Of a DNA stretch of 64,000 nt, positions 1 to 13,935 are shown piece after piece. The notes under the pieces were generated by a model. That model was given only the letters and a program-made list of their open reading frames with translations, ran no database searches and was not told the DNA's origin. Position 1 is the stretch's first letter. Every line of letters starts with the position of its first letter. The stretch is from assembly GCF_964340395.1 (NCBI RefSeq), contig NC_135559.1, forward strand, positions 13,862,759-13,926,758. The letters run 5' to 3'. The translations under genes and the position numbers were made by a program. Source of the DNA: Glandiceps talaboti (lineage: Eukaryota; Hemichordata; Enteropneusta; Spengelidae).

Positions 1-81
1 TATTGTAATCGTGAAATTCAATTTTTTCAGATTTCTAATAGAAGAGATAGTGATGAAATTTAATACAGGAATGGGTTTGAG

Positions 82-286
82 ATGTTTATGTATGTGTGTG
101 TGTACGTACATGTATATACATGCGTGTATGTATGTATGTATGTATGCATGTATTTATGTATGTATGTATGTATGTATGTATGTATGTATGTACGTACGTA
201 CGTAAGTGCATGCGTACATGTGTGTGTGTGTCTGTCTCTGTCTGTATGTATGTATGTATGTATGTATGTGTGTGTGTGTGTGTGTG

Positions 287-317
<31 letters not shown>

Positions 318-480
318 TTGTCTGTATGTATGTGTCTAGTTTGTATATGTCTGCCAGTCTGTGTGTGTTTATATGTATGTGTATGTGTGTGTGTGTATGT
401 GTGTGTGTGTGTGTATGTATATGTGTATGTGTATGTGTGTATGTGTATGTATGTGTACATGTATGTGTATGTGTATATTA
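82..480. repeat. Compound microsatellite (TATG/TG/TCTG)
   Basis: Runs of TATG, TG and TCTG repeats follow each other with point variants. Open frames across it on both strands encode only periodic Cys-Met-Tyr-Val or His-Thr-Tyr-Ile strings, so they are not genes. Confidence 0.95.
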
Positions 481-1081
481 TATGTGTGCGATAGACAACA
501 AACAATATATGAGAACAGAACAGCTGAGCACATGGGACATAGTACATGTAGATTTATTTGAAGAATTGTTATTTTGCTAGAGCAAAAATCTGAAGTCAAA
601 AATGTTCATGTGTTTTTCTCATTTCAGAAAATTCTCCAAATTTGTCCAAATTAAGACTGATTACAATATTGAGACAGATATCCTGGCAAATTTCTTTCCA
701 ACCTACTTGAAATATTCACAAAAATTTCCAGCCATTTCTAAGGTTAAACATCCAAATTCTTCAGTAATTTAACAATTTTGGTAGGAAAGGAAATGTTATG
801 TGACCTTTAGAAAGTATCCAGATGTTACAGTTATCTGGTATTACAACTCTGGGAAAGTGAACAAAATACATTTGTAGTGCAGGTGTTTGATTTTGTCAAA
901 TTTTGTTAAAAATTTTAACTAAAAGTTTTATTATTTTGGCGTAAATATATTATCGTAAGAAGTTTAGTTAGTTTTGCTGCAAAATATGTCAAACACATAA
1001 GATATTATTGTGAAAGACTAAATTTTCAACTTACGAAAAATGGCGGGAAAAATATGCTCTAATCAGAATTCACAGTAGTCA
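481..1081. other. No gene seen
   Basis: AT-rich unique-looking DNA with no domain-bearing ORF and no convincing exon. It may be intron or 5' flank of the anosmin gene that starts to match at 14800. Confidence 0.4.
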
Positions 1082-1242
1082 TGTCCCCACCTGAATCTGA
1101 TTCAAACTGAATTGATTCAGTTAAATCAGTTTGAAACCAATATTTGTCCCCCACGAGAGAACTGAGCAATGGACTTGCATCAATTCACTTTTCATTGGTT
1201 TTGGGATAGTTTCAAACCGATTCAACATTCCACGTGGGGACA
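1082..1242. mobile_element. Short MITE-like inverted-repeat element
   Basis: The 161-bp segment starts with TGTCCCCAC and ends with its complement GTGGGGACA. Internal blocks also face each other: GATTCAAACTGAATTGATTC and AAATCAGTTTGAAACC on the left, TTTCAAACCGATTCAA on the right. There is no coding capacity. No clear target-site duplication was found, so superfamily is open. Confidence 0.55.
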
Positions 1243-4200
1243 GGCGTTAAATGAACAGATATGCAATAAGTCATAAATTACATTTTTATTGTGTCAATGA
1301 TGGTTAAAGCTGCTCAATCATGACAATTGAAAGATGGCATCAAAGACGAATTATCGTTAAACAAAACCCGTCCCTTACTGGAACGTGCCAAAGCAGCGAG
1401 TACAAATAAAGAAAATGCCATCAAAAAAGTTGTACAAAAGAATTCCGATATGGAAGTTTGGTCATAAAGCAGGTGGAGGTGTAGTTGGAATCCATGGGTT
1501 TTAAATCACCAAGTTGGTGACAGGTATATTGTCTAATCAGTGATTTTTATAACCCTAGCTGTAAATTTTAGGGTCAACCTTGTAATGTTCTTTTGATTTC
1601 ACTTCACTGTATAATTGAAAATGTGCATTTGTGACTAGTCTTTAGGGAATTTTGTGTTGACGATGTGGGTGGAACAAGTCGTAGAGTTATTAAAAAGGAA
1701 ATAATTGAACTTTAAAATATTTTTATGTCAGTTACCATGGTAACATGTTATGAAATAATCTACAGAATATAGCTGTTGTAAATCTTACATTGCATTGCTA
1801 TGGTGGCATGTAAGGAGGTAACTTTTAGCTGAACATGTACATGCTTTGAATAAAATTACTTCATTAGATGTGATGGAATTTTGTTGAAAAATTGCCGTAC
1901 TTTTGTAAATTTTTGCAAATTTTGAAACAAATTTTGGTTTTGAAATGACCGCTTTGTCTTCTGTAATTCGACATTTATCATTTTTGTAGAAAAATCGAGT
2001 ATTTTGTGAGAAAGTGGCGAATTAGTCTGAAAAAAAATGGTGGCATTGAAAAAAAATGGTGGCATTGGTAATTGTGATGAACAGGTTAAATGGACAACCG
2101 TGTGACAGCATAGTGTTTGAAGGTACTACTAGCCTTGGCCCCCTACTCACTAGAATGTTTTAATGTCTACTGGTGGAAAGACAGGACAATGGTAGGATGG
2201 TCGTGAAAGGTTGTCTTACAAAACATTGGTGACTCACAACTGACAAAGTCCAAAATGGATTCATTAGAAACAAAGGAATGCCACAAAAAGCTAAAGAAAC
2301 AGTGACCTTCACTTTGCCAAATGAAGTGGAAAATTTAGAATCAGGGAAAAATCTGTGACATATGGTGAAATACGTCAATGATATGATCTGTGCAGTAATC
2401 TTATCAGTGGTTTGAGAATAATGAACAACATTTGAGAGATACTAATACAAGGTGGAAAATGACCGATTTTCAGTGACATGCCGGAAAAGTTTGATTTTAT
2501 GTCATTTGAATATTATATAATTGTTTTAGTTAGTTCTTGGACCGCTTGCTGTGTAAACTAAAATAACAAAACAGACAAGTGAATAATAAGACAAAAGATA
2601 TACAACTAATCAAACAAAACTTACAAGTGTAGTTGACAGATGTATTGAAGAAGACTCAATTAGGGAATTCTCTACAAAGTGTCGGCATCGTCTGGCCTCT
2701 TTACGGCACTGTCTAAAACGTACCCGACAAGACGTACATATAGACTTAATATTTCATTGCGACAGCAGAAATGTGTGCTCTGGCTGGTGAGAATGCAAAA
2801 TGTGTGTACACCACAAAATTTTGTTGTACTTTTACAATGTATGTTACAATAAGCTTCTAGTAGTGATTGTGGTAAGATTTTATAATGCTGGTACGATGAG
2901 AGGACAAATGTAGTAAAATTTATATCAGTTTACTACACATTTTTAGAAATTTTTTAATGTAATTTTAGAGGTAAATTTCAGTTTAAAGATAGGAGTATCA
3001 GTATAGTCTCAGACCACTAGAAATAGGTCTGAGGTATAGTCTAGTGCTATCCAATAGAATCTCAAGAGGGGGGGGGGGATACACTGGGGTGCAAAGATAC
3101 CACAAATAACATCTAGACTACGTTATTTAGAGACATGTAGGAGTTGTCCAAAGCTGTATTATAGTGTATACACTATTTTACTTATAGAGATGAAAATTTT
3201 TGTTTTTAGTCTGAAAAAAATTATGTGATCGGTCATATTTTTCAAAATGGCCGACACGTGAATTGTTACATGTATGCTGATGGTAAAGAATGAATTTATA
3301 GTGAACTATGTTTGAGATATTTGGGTCGCTTTTTGTGAGAAAATGAAAATTGAGAAAAAAAAATGTAGAAATGTGGGTCGTAGTCAAAGAATGTAGAAGA
3401 AATATGGGATTACTTCCCTTCAATGAAATCAGGAACTGTACATGTTGTCCTTGTAATTCTGTAGAAAATTTTGAACCAAAATAATCAAGAATAACTATCA
3501 AGAATATTGATTACATTTATATAGGTCCCAGTTAAACATTGTAGGGAAAATTGTAGATTATTTTCTGCCAAGATATTTGAACTGGATACCAGTAATATTT
3601 AGTATAACGTGACTGATCCTGGTCAAACAATGTTAAGAAAATTATGTTTTCGTTGTCCCGCTCAGTAGAGTCACTGCAAATTAGTTCAAAAGTGTTCACG
3701 TATTATGGTCTTTCTAAAGTACATGTACTTTGATCAATTGTGCTTTTGCGTATCTATAGGAACCTACAAATATCTTAACATAAAAGTACACTGACATAAA
3801 AATATAGCATGTGGAGTTGGTGAGCGGACTGCAATCATTAAAATACGTCAACTGTTCATTTCACGTCAAAATTCTACTCATGAATACAGACATTGATTTT
3901 ATTGTGTGGGCTTTGCAATGGACCGCATGCGTTGTGGGTGGTAGGTTTTAGGAATGGACAGTTGTCTTTTTGTTTGAAATTCATGTTAATATTCAACTCA
4001 CAGTACCATGGACCCAAGGTGCTAGCTGTATGTGTTGAATGCTGCAACCACATGTTCAGAATGAGTCAAGTAATCATGACAGCCAGAATTATGCAATTGT
4101 ACTTCTTATGGTGGTGGTGGTGGTGGTGGGGGGGGGGGGGGGGCACAGGAATGTCATTTTACAAATTACACCAATTAATATGTACATGTGTACAATTTAA

Positions 4201-6700
4201 TGATTATGCCTTACGTGAATAATAATTTGTACAATTTCACCTTTACACACCTAAACTTCCCTCTGAGTTGTAATTTCAATAGTAATAATTTGTGTAATTT
4301 CGCATACTGAGGTGCAGGCTTGGTTCAAGTGCAAGTTGATGAAAAAGTTTTTCAGTGAGGGGACAGAGTCCTACAGAAAAGTGATTGAAATTTCAATTTG
4401 TGTGTAATTCTCTTGTGATTGTCAACAATTTCTTCAACTTCAAGGTCAAAGTCGGAACAATGTAAAAAGAGGGGGAATTGTTGTGAGAGTCTAGTTTTGA
4501 TATAACGTGTGAAAATTATGAAATGTTCAGAAGTGGAAAGTGACATGAATGGTATAAATTAACTTTTTGCTGGGGGAGGACACGGGAGGGAAATAGGGTG
4601 TAATGTTATCACTATCTCTTCCTAATCCACATCTCCCTACTTCTGATACAAAAATGTGCATCTTTGTAAATGTCAGTCCACTGTTCTAACAAACTTTTCC
4701 CTTGCTTGAATTCTTAAACACAACTTCTGGTTTGAAATTTGTAAATAAGTGTAACTTTGTAGTGAATATGTGACGTAGGTCAAAAAGCGAAAACTGTCAA
4801 ACAAGAATTCCTGTAACAGTTATTACTGTTCGTGTGTGTTCACGTGGATGTATTTCATCTCTTGTTCCGTGCCTTTTAAAAAATGATGTTTGTTGGCTGA
4901 ATTTACAAATTAGGGGTCTTGGTCAGGAAAAACAATTCTTCTATATTTCAATCGTCTGGGAGTTTGTCAAAAATAAATAACAAGTAATTTGAAACGTTCT
5001 AAAAGTAAAAATGTTATGGGTAGTGTGATGTGGTGTTACTGAACGGAACAGTGATGTTAAATTTACGTGTGGATTGACAAGCAAGCTGTATTTAGATCGG
5101 CCTCAGAATACCCTCTAACTAACTAATTGCCATTGACGCAAATCAAGTCATAGAACTCAGGCTTGCCAAATTTATCACTGGAAACTGATGGATTGGTTCG
5201 CATTTGTGTTTATTTGTTCAAAAGATTTGGTTATATTAGAAGTACCGCAACCATGCCGCGCGACCGGGCTCTCAGAGAAGTCGAGACCAAATAGATTAAA
5301 ATGTAAACCTAGTCCTGCATACGTTTCAGGGGGAAGTTGGTGGTAGTCTGCCACAATGGCTGTAGTGAAGTTAAAAGGTGTTTGCGGTGAAACTTTAGAT
5401 GCCAATGGGTACAATAGGTCAGTGTGGAGACCATGGCTTTTAAAGGTTTCATGTGTCCTTACATTTTGTATGCCTAATTGATATGGCTTCTGATGTAATT
5501 GGTTGCTATGAGAACCACATACATAGTTATCTCTATCGCTATTTCAACTCAAGAATTCCATCAGATGGCCAATTATTCTAAGAGGCGGTTTTTCTTTGCC
5601 CTAGTCGTGACTTTTTCCAACAACTTGAATGATGTTGTCGGCACGGTTGAGACATAGATAACCCATCGACTAAAGTAAACACTTTTATGGGACACAAGTT
5701 GATGGTATTAGCCTCTGAGAGTTCAAACGTTTGTAAGGATAGGTGATCAGCTCTCGCGATTGGTTATATAATGAAGATGTGTTGGCCAATCAGCAAGCAA
5801 TACACTTCTGTTATAGCCAGATGGGCTTGTATTGAGTTTTTAGCAACTGTTAGTTTACTATATGTTATTTAAAGGTGTCCATGTATGTGATTTGAATTTA
5901 TAAGAACTTGATATAAAATGAATTCATGTATGATACAAAGATGAAAAGTTACAGAATGAAACATCGTTTAAAATTGTGCCAAACTAGTTTCCACAGAATT
6001 GTCTTTTCTGGGTATTCTGAAATATGTATGGATATCTGTAGTCTAGAGTAGCGTATTTTGTGTTTGATACACATGAAACTTTACCGTGGTTGGTCTTCTC
6101 TGAAAATAGATTCCAACTAAGGCTGACTGACGTCCAGGGTTTCGCCACTGTAAAGCTATGACACATTGACATATCTGCAATGATGCAACACACAGACTTT
6201 TGAGAGTTTTTCCAATACAACGCTACGACACATAGACTTTGAAAGTTTCTCCAATGTAACGCTAAAACCGACTGTTTGTTCATGCCATGCTTGGACAAGG
6301 AATACTAATCTATCTACCTTGGAAATTCATCTGCTTGTCATCAAAATTGTCTACGTGAGGGGAAACCTTCAACATTGATTGAAAGACAGACAATATGTAG
6401 TTTGCATGGGAGTTGAGAGAGGTGAACCTCTAATGCACAGCAGTTGGACGACCAAAGTCTAATTTGAAAGCCTTTCTTCATGGGGATGCAATGGTAGAAT
6501 AAACTCTGGTGGCGTGCGAAGTTCTGCTTGTGTGCAAATCCGGGACCGAAACTGGCAGCAATATGAATGGACGATTGGTCAACAAACAAACCACACAAAG
6601 AACGACTACTCCGTGGGGAGACCAGAGAAAGGTGCCGTCAGGAAAAATGGCAGGCTATGCCATGATTTGACATAAAACATAGGAAGTTGACGCCTTTCAG
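1243..6700. other. No gene seen; scattered homopolymer tracts
   Basis: No ORF here shows a recognisable domain or credible splice context. It holds short G runs near 3067 and a GGT-to-poly-G run at about 4110-4142. It is either upstream DNA or a first intron of the anosmin gene. Confidence 0.4.
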
Positions 6701-6714
6701 TTGCAAGTGAGCAT

Positions 6715-6965
6715 AGTACAGGTGTTTCTCAAAACATTTCAAAGGTGAATGTTCTCATACTGTACAGAACCACACGGCTGGAAAATGTGTCGTGAGACGA
6801 TTTAAATTTTAAATGTTCTTTATGCTGTAGAGAACCACACAGCTGGAAACTGTATGGTCACACGATTGCAGTTTCAAATGTTTTAGTACACTCAAATGTT
6901 GTAGTATGCCGGACAGAGCCAAAAGGTTGGAAATGTGTTGCAAAACACTGTTACTAAATTAATCA
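6715..6965. repeat. Degenerate ~80-bp tandem repeat, about 3 copies
   Basis: Phrases such as 'AGAACCACAC.GCTGGAAA' and 'CAAATGTT.TAGTA' recur at roughly 80-bp spacing with many substitutions. Noncoding. Confidence 0.5.
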
Positions 6966-8911
6966 CTTAATTTTGAAGGTTTTAGTACATATGACTGGAA
7001 AAATAAACTAAATTTTTGTCAAATAAACAAACTAACAGAATTTTGAATTTTTTTGAGAAAACTTCTTCTTTTCAAAATTTCGCTACCCTTTGTGAAAAAT
7101 GTGTCTCAACTGCCAACTGTCTAGTAACTGTTCACACGGAAGTAGTTTTTGTGAATGTAAGGAAAATATTCTCTGTGGACTGTATGTTAAGTTAACTGTC
7201 AAGATTTTGAATTTTTCGTATCAGGTACTCATAAACTTTTGTTTCACAGGAATTTCAATGTGTCTTAGCCTCGTCAAAATCTGGTACCCGATATTCTACC
7301 AGGTGTAGATTAGTCTAGTGTGCGATCCGTGGTGTCGAATCTCAAACAGAGATGATTCAATAGGTAGCATTTTATAGATTAGGAGTTGACAATTGTTGTG
7401 GACACAAAATGGGGAAATACTGCTGTGGATTCATCAAAAAATCTGATACAACGCTTTTTGTACCATCTGTAGACAATCGCGAGGACAAAAAAAGAGAGAA
7501 ATTAGTATCCAAGGTGGGATGACATTATTAGTTTCCCTTGCTTGGTGATGAGAAAATCTTGTTTAAGAGGACATGTGGCCGAAGTAATCGAAAAGTGATG
7601 GAATGCGATCTTTGCACAGTAGACCCAATTAGGAATACAGACAAAGAGGGATGTGCTCCCCAGTACCCATTTATATTTAAGGTTTTGTGAAAGCCAACAA
7701 AAGAACTAATAAATCTGTCCCGATAGTAAGGGGTCAGTTTTCTGGGTTAACAAGTCTTTTCAGTGTAGTCGGTAAAGTTAATAGTTTCCTCCTGACCAGA
7801 TGCGGACAGCACATGCATCCCTGAATTGTATTCAGATCAGGTTTCTAAACCATGTTGCTTTACAAAAATTACATTTCTGGTTTGACCTTAGAAATTGTCG
7901 TTGTGATATCATGCTTGATCTTTGCCGTATCGAAACTATTTAGTGCTGTCTCCAACTGAAATATTACAATAATATTATGGTACATCTACGTCGTACATGA
8001 AACATTATTGAAGGTATTTTTTTTTGGCGGGAAAATAATAGATATTTTTTGCCTCCAATGACGACAGGAACAATGGTGTATTACATCTACATGGTACAGG
8101 GAAAACGGGAGAAGTAATTTTGGTTCTTTTACTATACCAGAATTAAGTTTATTGTGGAGGATGAAGGGGGAGGCCTTGGCTTTTTCCTGTCATGGCTAAT
8201 ATAAAGATTTAAAAATTGTGTTTGTGTTTTTGTCAAGAATGGAGATATTGCTTGCCGTCTGTAGCTGACAAAATATACAGTCGAAAAAAAAATGTATCTC
8301 TGTAACTAAACAACAGCAAACATGCAACTTGAAAAAAAGAAAGAAAAGAAAAGAAAAAAGATGTTGTTGGGAAACAAATGTAATTCCCTCGCTGTGTCCG
8401 AATTGGAGTATGTTTGCCAATAATGAAGGAATTGTCCACTCTAGCAAACAGAATATACAATAGAAAAAAATGTGATTCTTTTGAATAAAAATGACTAAAC
8501 CGTTGAAGAGTAGCACTTGATAATGCCAAGTGACATCACTGAGGACAAGGTCACGTACACAGACTACAGATTCAGTTTCAAAAGATTGTGATTTGAAGTG
8601 TCTCCATTCCCCTGTAGTGTTTGTAATGCAATCTATGAAAGATGTTGGATCTCCCGCAGTTCAGTTGATCAGTACTTTTGAACAAAGAATACTCAGTTGT
8701 TTGAAAGGCTTTGTTGAGTTGTTTCTCTCCCCTTACACAAGGATTCATTGTAATTTGAGCAAGTGCTTCCGTCGCCAAGTACGAGCTGGGAGTTCTCGTT
8801 GCTAGCTATGCTTCGGCTATTCCACTGAGACCGAAACTGGATCCCAATTTAACCGAGTGGAAAATACAATCTAATTGAAATGAACAAAAAAAAAGTTTGC
8901 GTTCTCTGATC

Positions 8912-9165
8912 AGGAATCGAATACAGTGTATTCTGTGCACACATATATTGGCCAGAAGGGTATTGCTATTTCAGGGAGGTTTGAAATCATTGCTATAAGC
9001 AGGATCTCTGAATGGAACCTGGTTGACATTAAAAAAAAGTTTACTTTCTTAGATTTGGAATCGAGGACAAAAAACTGCATTCTGTCCTCAAAGATGTGGG
9101 CCGAAGGGTATATTCTATTTCAGGGTGGACTGAAACCGTTGCTATAAGCAGGATTTTTGAAAATG
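8912..9165. repeat. Diverged direct duplication, ~145-bp spacing
   Basis: The blocks ending near 9005 and 9155 share GAATCGA near their starts and 'GAAGGGTAT..CTATTTCAGGG' followed by 'TTGCTATAAGCAGGAT'. No coding content. Confidence 0.5.
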
Positions 9166-10089
9166 GCGATTATATGTAGCTTGAATTTAAGCCACTATAA
9201 TACCCCTTTGGCAACATTAACCCAAATAAATCAGTTATTCGGTCAGTTCTGAAAAGGTTAATTTTAAGGAGATTTGACAGGTATTACCCTTAAAATGCTA
9301 AGTCAGATGATAAAGAGTTAAAATGGTGAAACCTTATCGAGCTATCTGATTTACTTGCCATTAAGCCAAGGAATGTTGTCAACTTACTCAATAATTTTGT
9401 CTGGATGAAGTTAATGCTGTTACTTTTATCAAAACTTTGGAGTGAAGGCTGTCAGTTCCTTTGTTAAGGTTTCAGAATCTTTTTGTAAGAGAATGTTATA
9501 TACTTGCATAGATTTGTATATCTTGTACAAAGATTCTTGTAGGTATACCTGGTATGAAAGTAGGAAAAAAACAAGAAAAGTTGCAAAGCTTTCATACTTT
9601 GTACCATGTGACCTTGATGGGAATGGAGGGGGGGGGGGGGACCTGGTAAAACCTAGAAAGACTTGCATGCTTTGTACCATAATTTTGTTGGGTAACCTTG
9701 GCAACAGCAAGGAAGGATATGATAAGAGGGAACACCAGTAAAAACCTGGGAAACGCTGGTATATTTTATGTATCACTACTGGTAACAAAACATTGTTAGT
9801 GCAAGAAATATTGAGTATTTGTATCTTGGAAACTGATGAAAATGTAGTTGGGTAAAGTTTTACTGTCGTTTGGTGATAGAAGTTAAAATCTTAGTCTTAA
9901 ATCCAAAATTGTATCCTGTGGTCCAAAAACAAAAATTGTACGCTATATTTTGTCATTGTCAGAAAGTAAAATGTACGCGATGTACATGAAAATATATACT
10001 GAACTACCCACGTGTGAAGTTAACATGGTGAATGTGTTATACAATGTATGGTGAACTCATCCATTCAGTCACCATACAATAGCGCAAGC

Positions 10090-10485
10090 AGTTCGGGAAG
10101 TCTGGATTGGAATGGGAAAGGTGTTTGGAAGTGATGTCTTCCCTAGAATATGGACACAGTTTAGATGTTTGGATTTCATGGAAAGGGTGTTTGGAAGTGA
10201 TGTATTCCGTGGAATATGCGTAATTAGTTTAAATGTCAGGATTTGATGGAATGGGTTTATGTATTTGGAAAGGATGTATTCCATGGAATATGGACAAAAG
10301 TTGATCAGTCAGAATTTGATGGAGAGGGTGTTTGCAAGTGGTGTATTTCATATGAACTAAGGACAGATATTGTGATTTGATGGAATGGATGTTCCATGGA
10401 ATATGCACAAAGAGTTGAGATGTCAGGATTTAATGGAAAAGGGGGTATTTGAAAGTGGTGTATTCAGTGGAATATGCATGTCACT
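10090..10485. repeat. Degenerate minisatellite, ~75-bp unit, 5-6 copies
   Basis: Repeated phrases are 'GATTTGATGGAA.GGG', 'GTGTTTGGAAGTGATGTATT' and 'CC.TGGAATATG'. Copies differ by substitutions and small indels. Noncoding. Confidence 0.7.
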
Positions 10486-11844
10486 ATAGTTTCTTCTAAA
10501 ACCACCCTATATGTCTCTAGAGGTTTAGGCTTATATATCTGAAGAATGTGCACCTACTTTTCAACGTGTCTCGTTAATGGCTTGATAAGTAGACTGAAAT
10601 GGATCAAAATTCTCGGCGTTTTGCATTGGATCACCCAAAAAGTTATCGGAGCCATAGGCAGATACTTATGTCAGAGGTGAGACCAATATCACCAAAAGCT
10701 TGCCATGAAATAGGCAAAATGGCAACAGTCACCTCTTAAGAGTAATGGAATGTATGATAGCATTTTTCTACGCTCAGGGAAAATGTTTCCCTTAAGGAGT
10801 AAGATATTTGAAGCCCTGAGCATCTTTGTGAACTTTAGTTAAAAAAAAGGGGACAAAAGTAGTGATATCACCGAAAAGTATATGTGCTAATAAACAACTG
10901 ACTCAAGTCTGATGGTTTTGATTTGGTGGGGGGAGAAAGTTACAAAATGGCCACCCAACAATCAACTATTGTATCTCGGTAGGCAGTTGCCATGGGAACT
11001 GTTCCGAGCGATTACAAATAAAAAAAAAGCTACTGTCAAACGTGACCTTTTGTTTGAAATTTCAAGTTTTCAAGCATGACTGTCCCCTCCATGTCCGAAG
11101 ACTTGATGGTTTTTTCTAGATATTGAGCGGAGTGGCTATCGAGAAGTATATCAGAATGCCGTCAGTAGATACAGTGTTCTTGCTACTGTTTTTAAGTACA
11201 TGTTGAAGTGATGTTAGTCTGGCATGTTGACGTCGGCACCCTTCAGAAGTTACATCTGCTGAAAGCGTAAAAAGCGAGGGGTAAAAAAAAAAAAGAGAGT
11301 TATTTGTAGTATCTGTCGAGTTGTCTGTCTGTGACAGGGGTTTTAGCTTATTGATAACAGAGCTGAAGCAATGTTCAGGACTCGGACCGTATTACACCAC
11401 TTTGTCAAACACCCAACAAATTGACTGAGAATTGATGGCTTATTTTAAACAATAGTGAAAAAAACCCCAAGCCATTGCGATCTCTTCATGATATTTACTC
11501 TTTTTTCTCACACAATCTCTTTCTAGTTGCAAAGAGAAAGGATGAGGGAAGCAAACAACAGCTATCTTATTGATCTGGTTGTCATGGTGATTAAGCCTCT
11601 TCTTGGTCACCATGGTGATACATAATTGATGTTTTTTTTTGCCATATTTTTCACCCAGCTGTTTTCTTTCTGTAACAACTTCCCTTGTATGTGATGTCAA
11701 ATCAAAAGATGTTTTAACTATAGAAAAGAAGAACTTTGAACTGAATTTGTCAAAGTGACAAGGACAATGAGACAAGATATTTGGAGGAAAAGAGAGAAAA
11801 ATGTGTTTATTGTGTTGTATTTTGGGAGGGCTAAGTTGTCATGA

Positions 11845-11907
11845 ATGATTGTACATGTACATGTACATGAACATGAACATGTATGTATGTATGTATGTAT
11901 GTATGTA

Positions 11908-11950
<43 letters not shown>

Positions 11951-11951
11951 G

Positions 11952-12018
<67 letters not shown>

Positions 12019-12071
12019 ATGCATGCATGCATGCATGCATGCATGTATGTATGTATGTATGTATGTATGTA

Positions 12072-12102
<31 letters not shown>

Positions 12103-12150
12103 GTGCATGTGCATGTGCATGTGCATGTGCATGCGTGTGTGTACATTGTG
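11845..12150. repeat. Mosaic microsatellite with a long GCGT core
   Basis: Order on the + strand: ACATGT repeats, ATGT repeats, TG repeats, about 13 GCGT units, about 6 GCAT units, ATGT repeats, TG repeats, then GCATGT repeats. Neighbouring motifs differ by one transition. Open frames through it are artefacts of periodicity. Confidence 0.95.
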
Positions 12151-12814
12151 AAGAAGTTTGATACTAAAAAGTACATGTATTATAAAACGAAGTCTGAGGT
12201 TCTTGAATACACTTGACCTGAACATTCCTCTGTATCAGATTTACATGTAAAGCCTGGAACTTTGTAGTGAAGTCCCCAGGAAGGCTAAACTCCTTCCTGC
12301 TTTGTCAAGGACCAGGTCATCTCACAAGGCCATATCCCTTGAGAAGTCTGTCTGTGTATTAGTATCCATGGAGGTATCATGATTCCACTCTCCTGATACC
12401 AGTCCAACTCAGTCAGTGTTTATTCCCTGAATAAAGTTTATGTCTGGATGGGTTTGTTTAGATTTGATTGTCACCAATCAAATAGCCTTGTCTGTGGTTT
12501 AGTCTGGGATGAGGCTGCGTTCTGTTTATTCAGATCTCCCTCAAGTATCTATTAGTGCGACTCAGCCTGTGTTTGAAGTTGGTTTGATGGGTTTTGGGTC
12601 ACCCAGTAGGACTGGTGATAGACATGCAGACACCACTGTCTTGGACACTTTCCAAGGCATAGTGACTTAGTGGAAAGTTGTCATATTGGTAGTTGTTGTT
12701 GAATTAAGTCAGCTGTTTGATGTCTATATTGTATATACATGTACTATGTACCTGTATTCAATGTTACATCCAGGCATTATGAGATAAGGATATGCTGAAT
12801 GTTAAGTAATTTAT
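12151..12814. other. No gene seen
   Basis: Unique-looking, slightly less AT-rich sequence between two microsatellites. I see no splice-bounded coding segment or paired termini; it could be a dispersed repeat. Confidence 0.35.
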
Positions 12815-13033
<219 letters not shown>

Positions 13034-13502
13034 TGTTTGTGTGCACACGTGTGTATATGTATGTCTGTCCATCTGTTTGGCTCTGTTTTTCAAAGTTTGC
13101 TTGTCAGCTTGTTTGACTTGGTCTTATCACTGGTATTATGATATGATATATATACATATCGATATGATAACTTTATGTTTGAGTAAATGTCATGTTACGA
13201 TGTTACCATGGTAACCTCTGATACCCCTACTATCGGTACGTGCTGCAGCATGTTAGACACAATGCTTGTACATGTGCTCACAAGTACATGCATGTGGAAA
13301 GTTGTGTGTGAACATGCCTATAGCAATGTATGAGAAGTGATGAAATGATAGCTAACTTACCTCTAACATAGTCGGATGGCAGTTGGACTTATCAATGATG
13401 AGAATAGATTAGAGTGATGGCTGTTGAAAGATTTAAAACTTTGAAAGTATGGATGACATATCGTAGGAGAGTTAGGAACACTTAATGAAATTTATAATTG
13501 TA

Positions 13503-13831
13503 ATGTGTGTGTGTGTGTGCGTGCGCGTGCATGCGCGCGTGCGTGTGCGTGTGCATGCGTGCTTGTGCACACGTATATATGCAAACTTGTATATGTATGG
13601 ATACATGTATACATGTATGGATGTACGTAGATTTGCACATATATGTATATGCGTGTTTATGTATGTATGTATGTATGTATGTATGTATGTATGTATGTAT
13701 GTATGTATGTATGTATGTATGTATGTATGTATGTATGTATGTATGTATGTATGTATGTATGAAGGTATGTATGTAGGTAGGTAGGTAGGTAGAGATGTCT
13801 GTCTCTGACTGTCTGTCTGACTGTCTGTTTC

Positions 13832-13863
<32 letters not shown>

Positions 13864-13869
13864 ACTGAC

Positions 13870-13930
<61 letters not shown>

Positions 13931-13935
13931 GCATG
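13503..13935. repeat. Compound microsatellite: TG/CG-rich, (TATG)n, (TCTG)n
   Basis: GT- and GCGT-type repeats pass into about 28 TATG units, then TAGG, then TCTG units with ACTG interruptions. Open frames over it are periodic strings. Confidence 0.95.

Noticed and set aside
86-547. Long ORFs over microsatellites (also at 11.8-12.2, 12.8-13.2, 13.5-14.0, 36.3-36.7 and 40.0-40.5 kb)
   Set aside because: They encode only periodic strings from tri/tetranucleotide or TA repeats and overlap in several frames on both strands.
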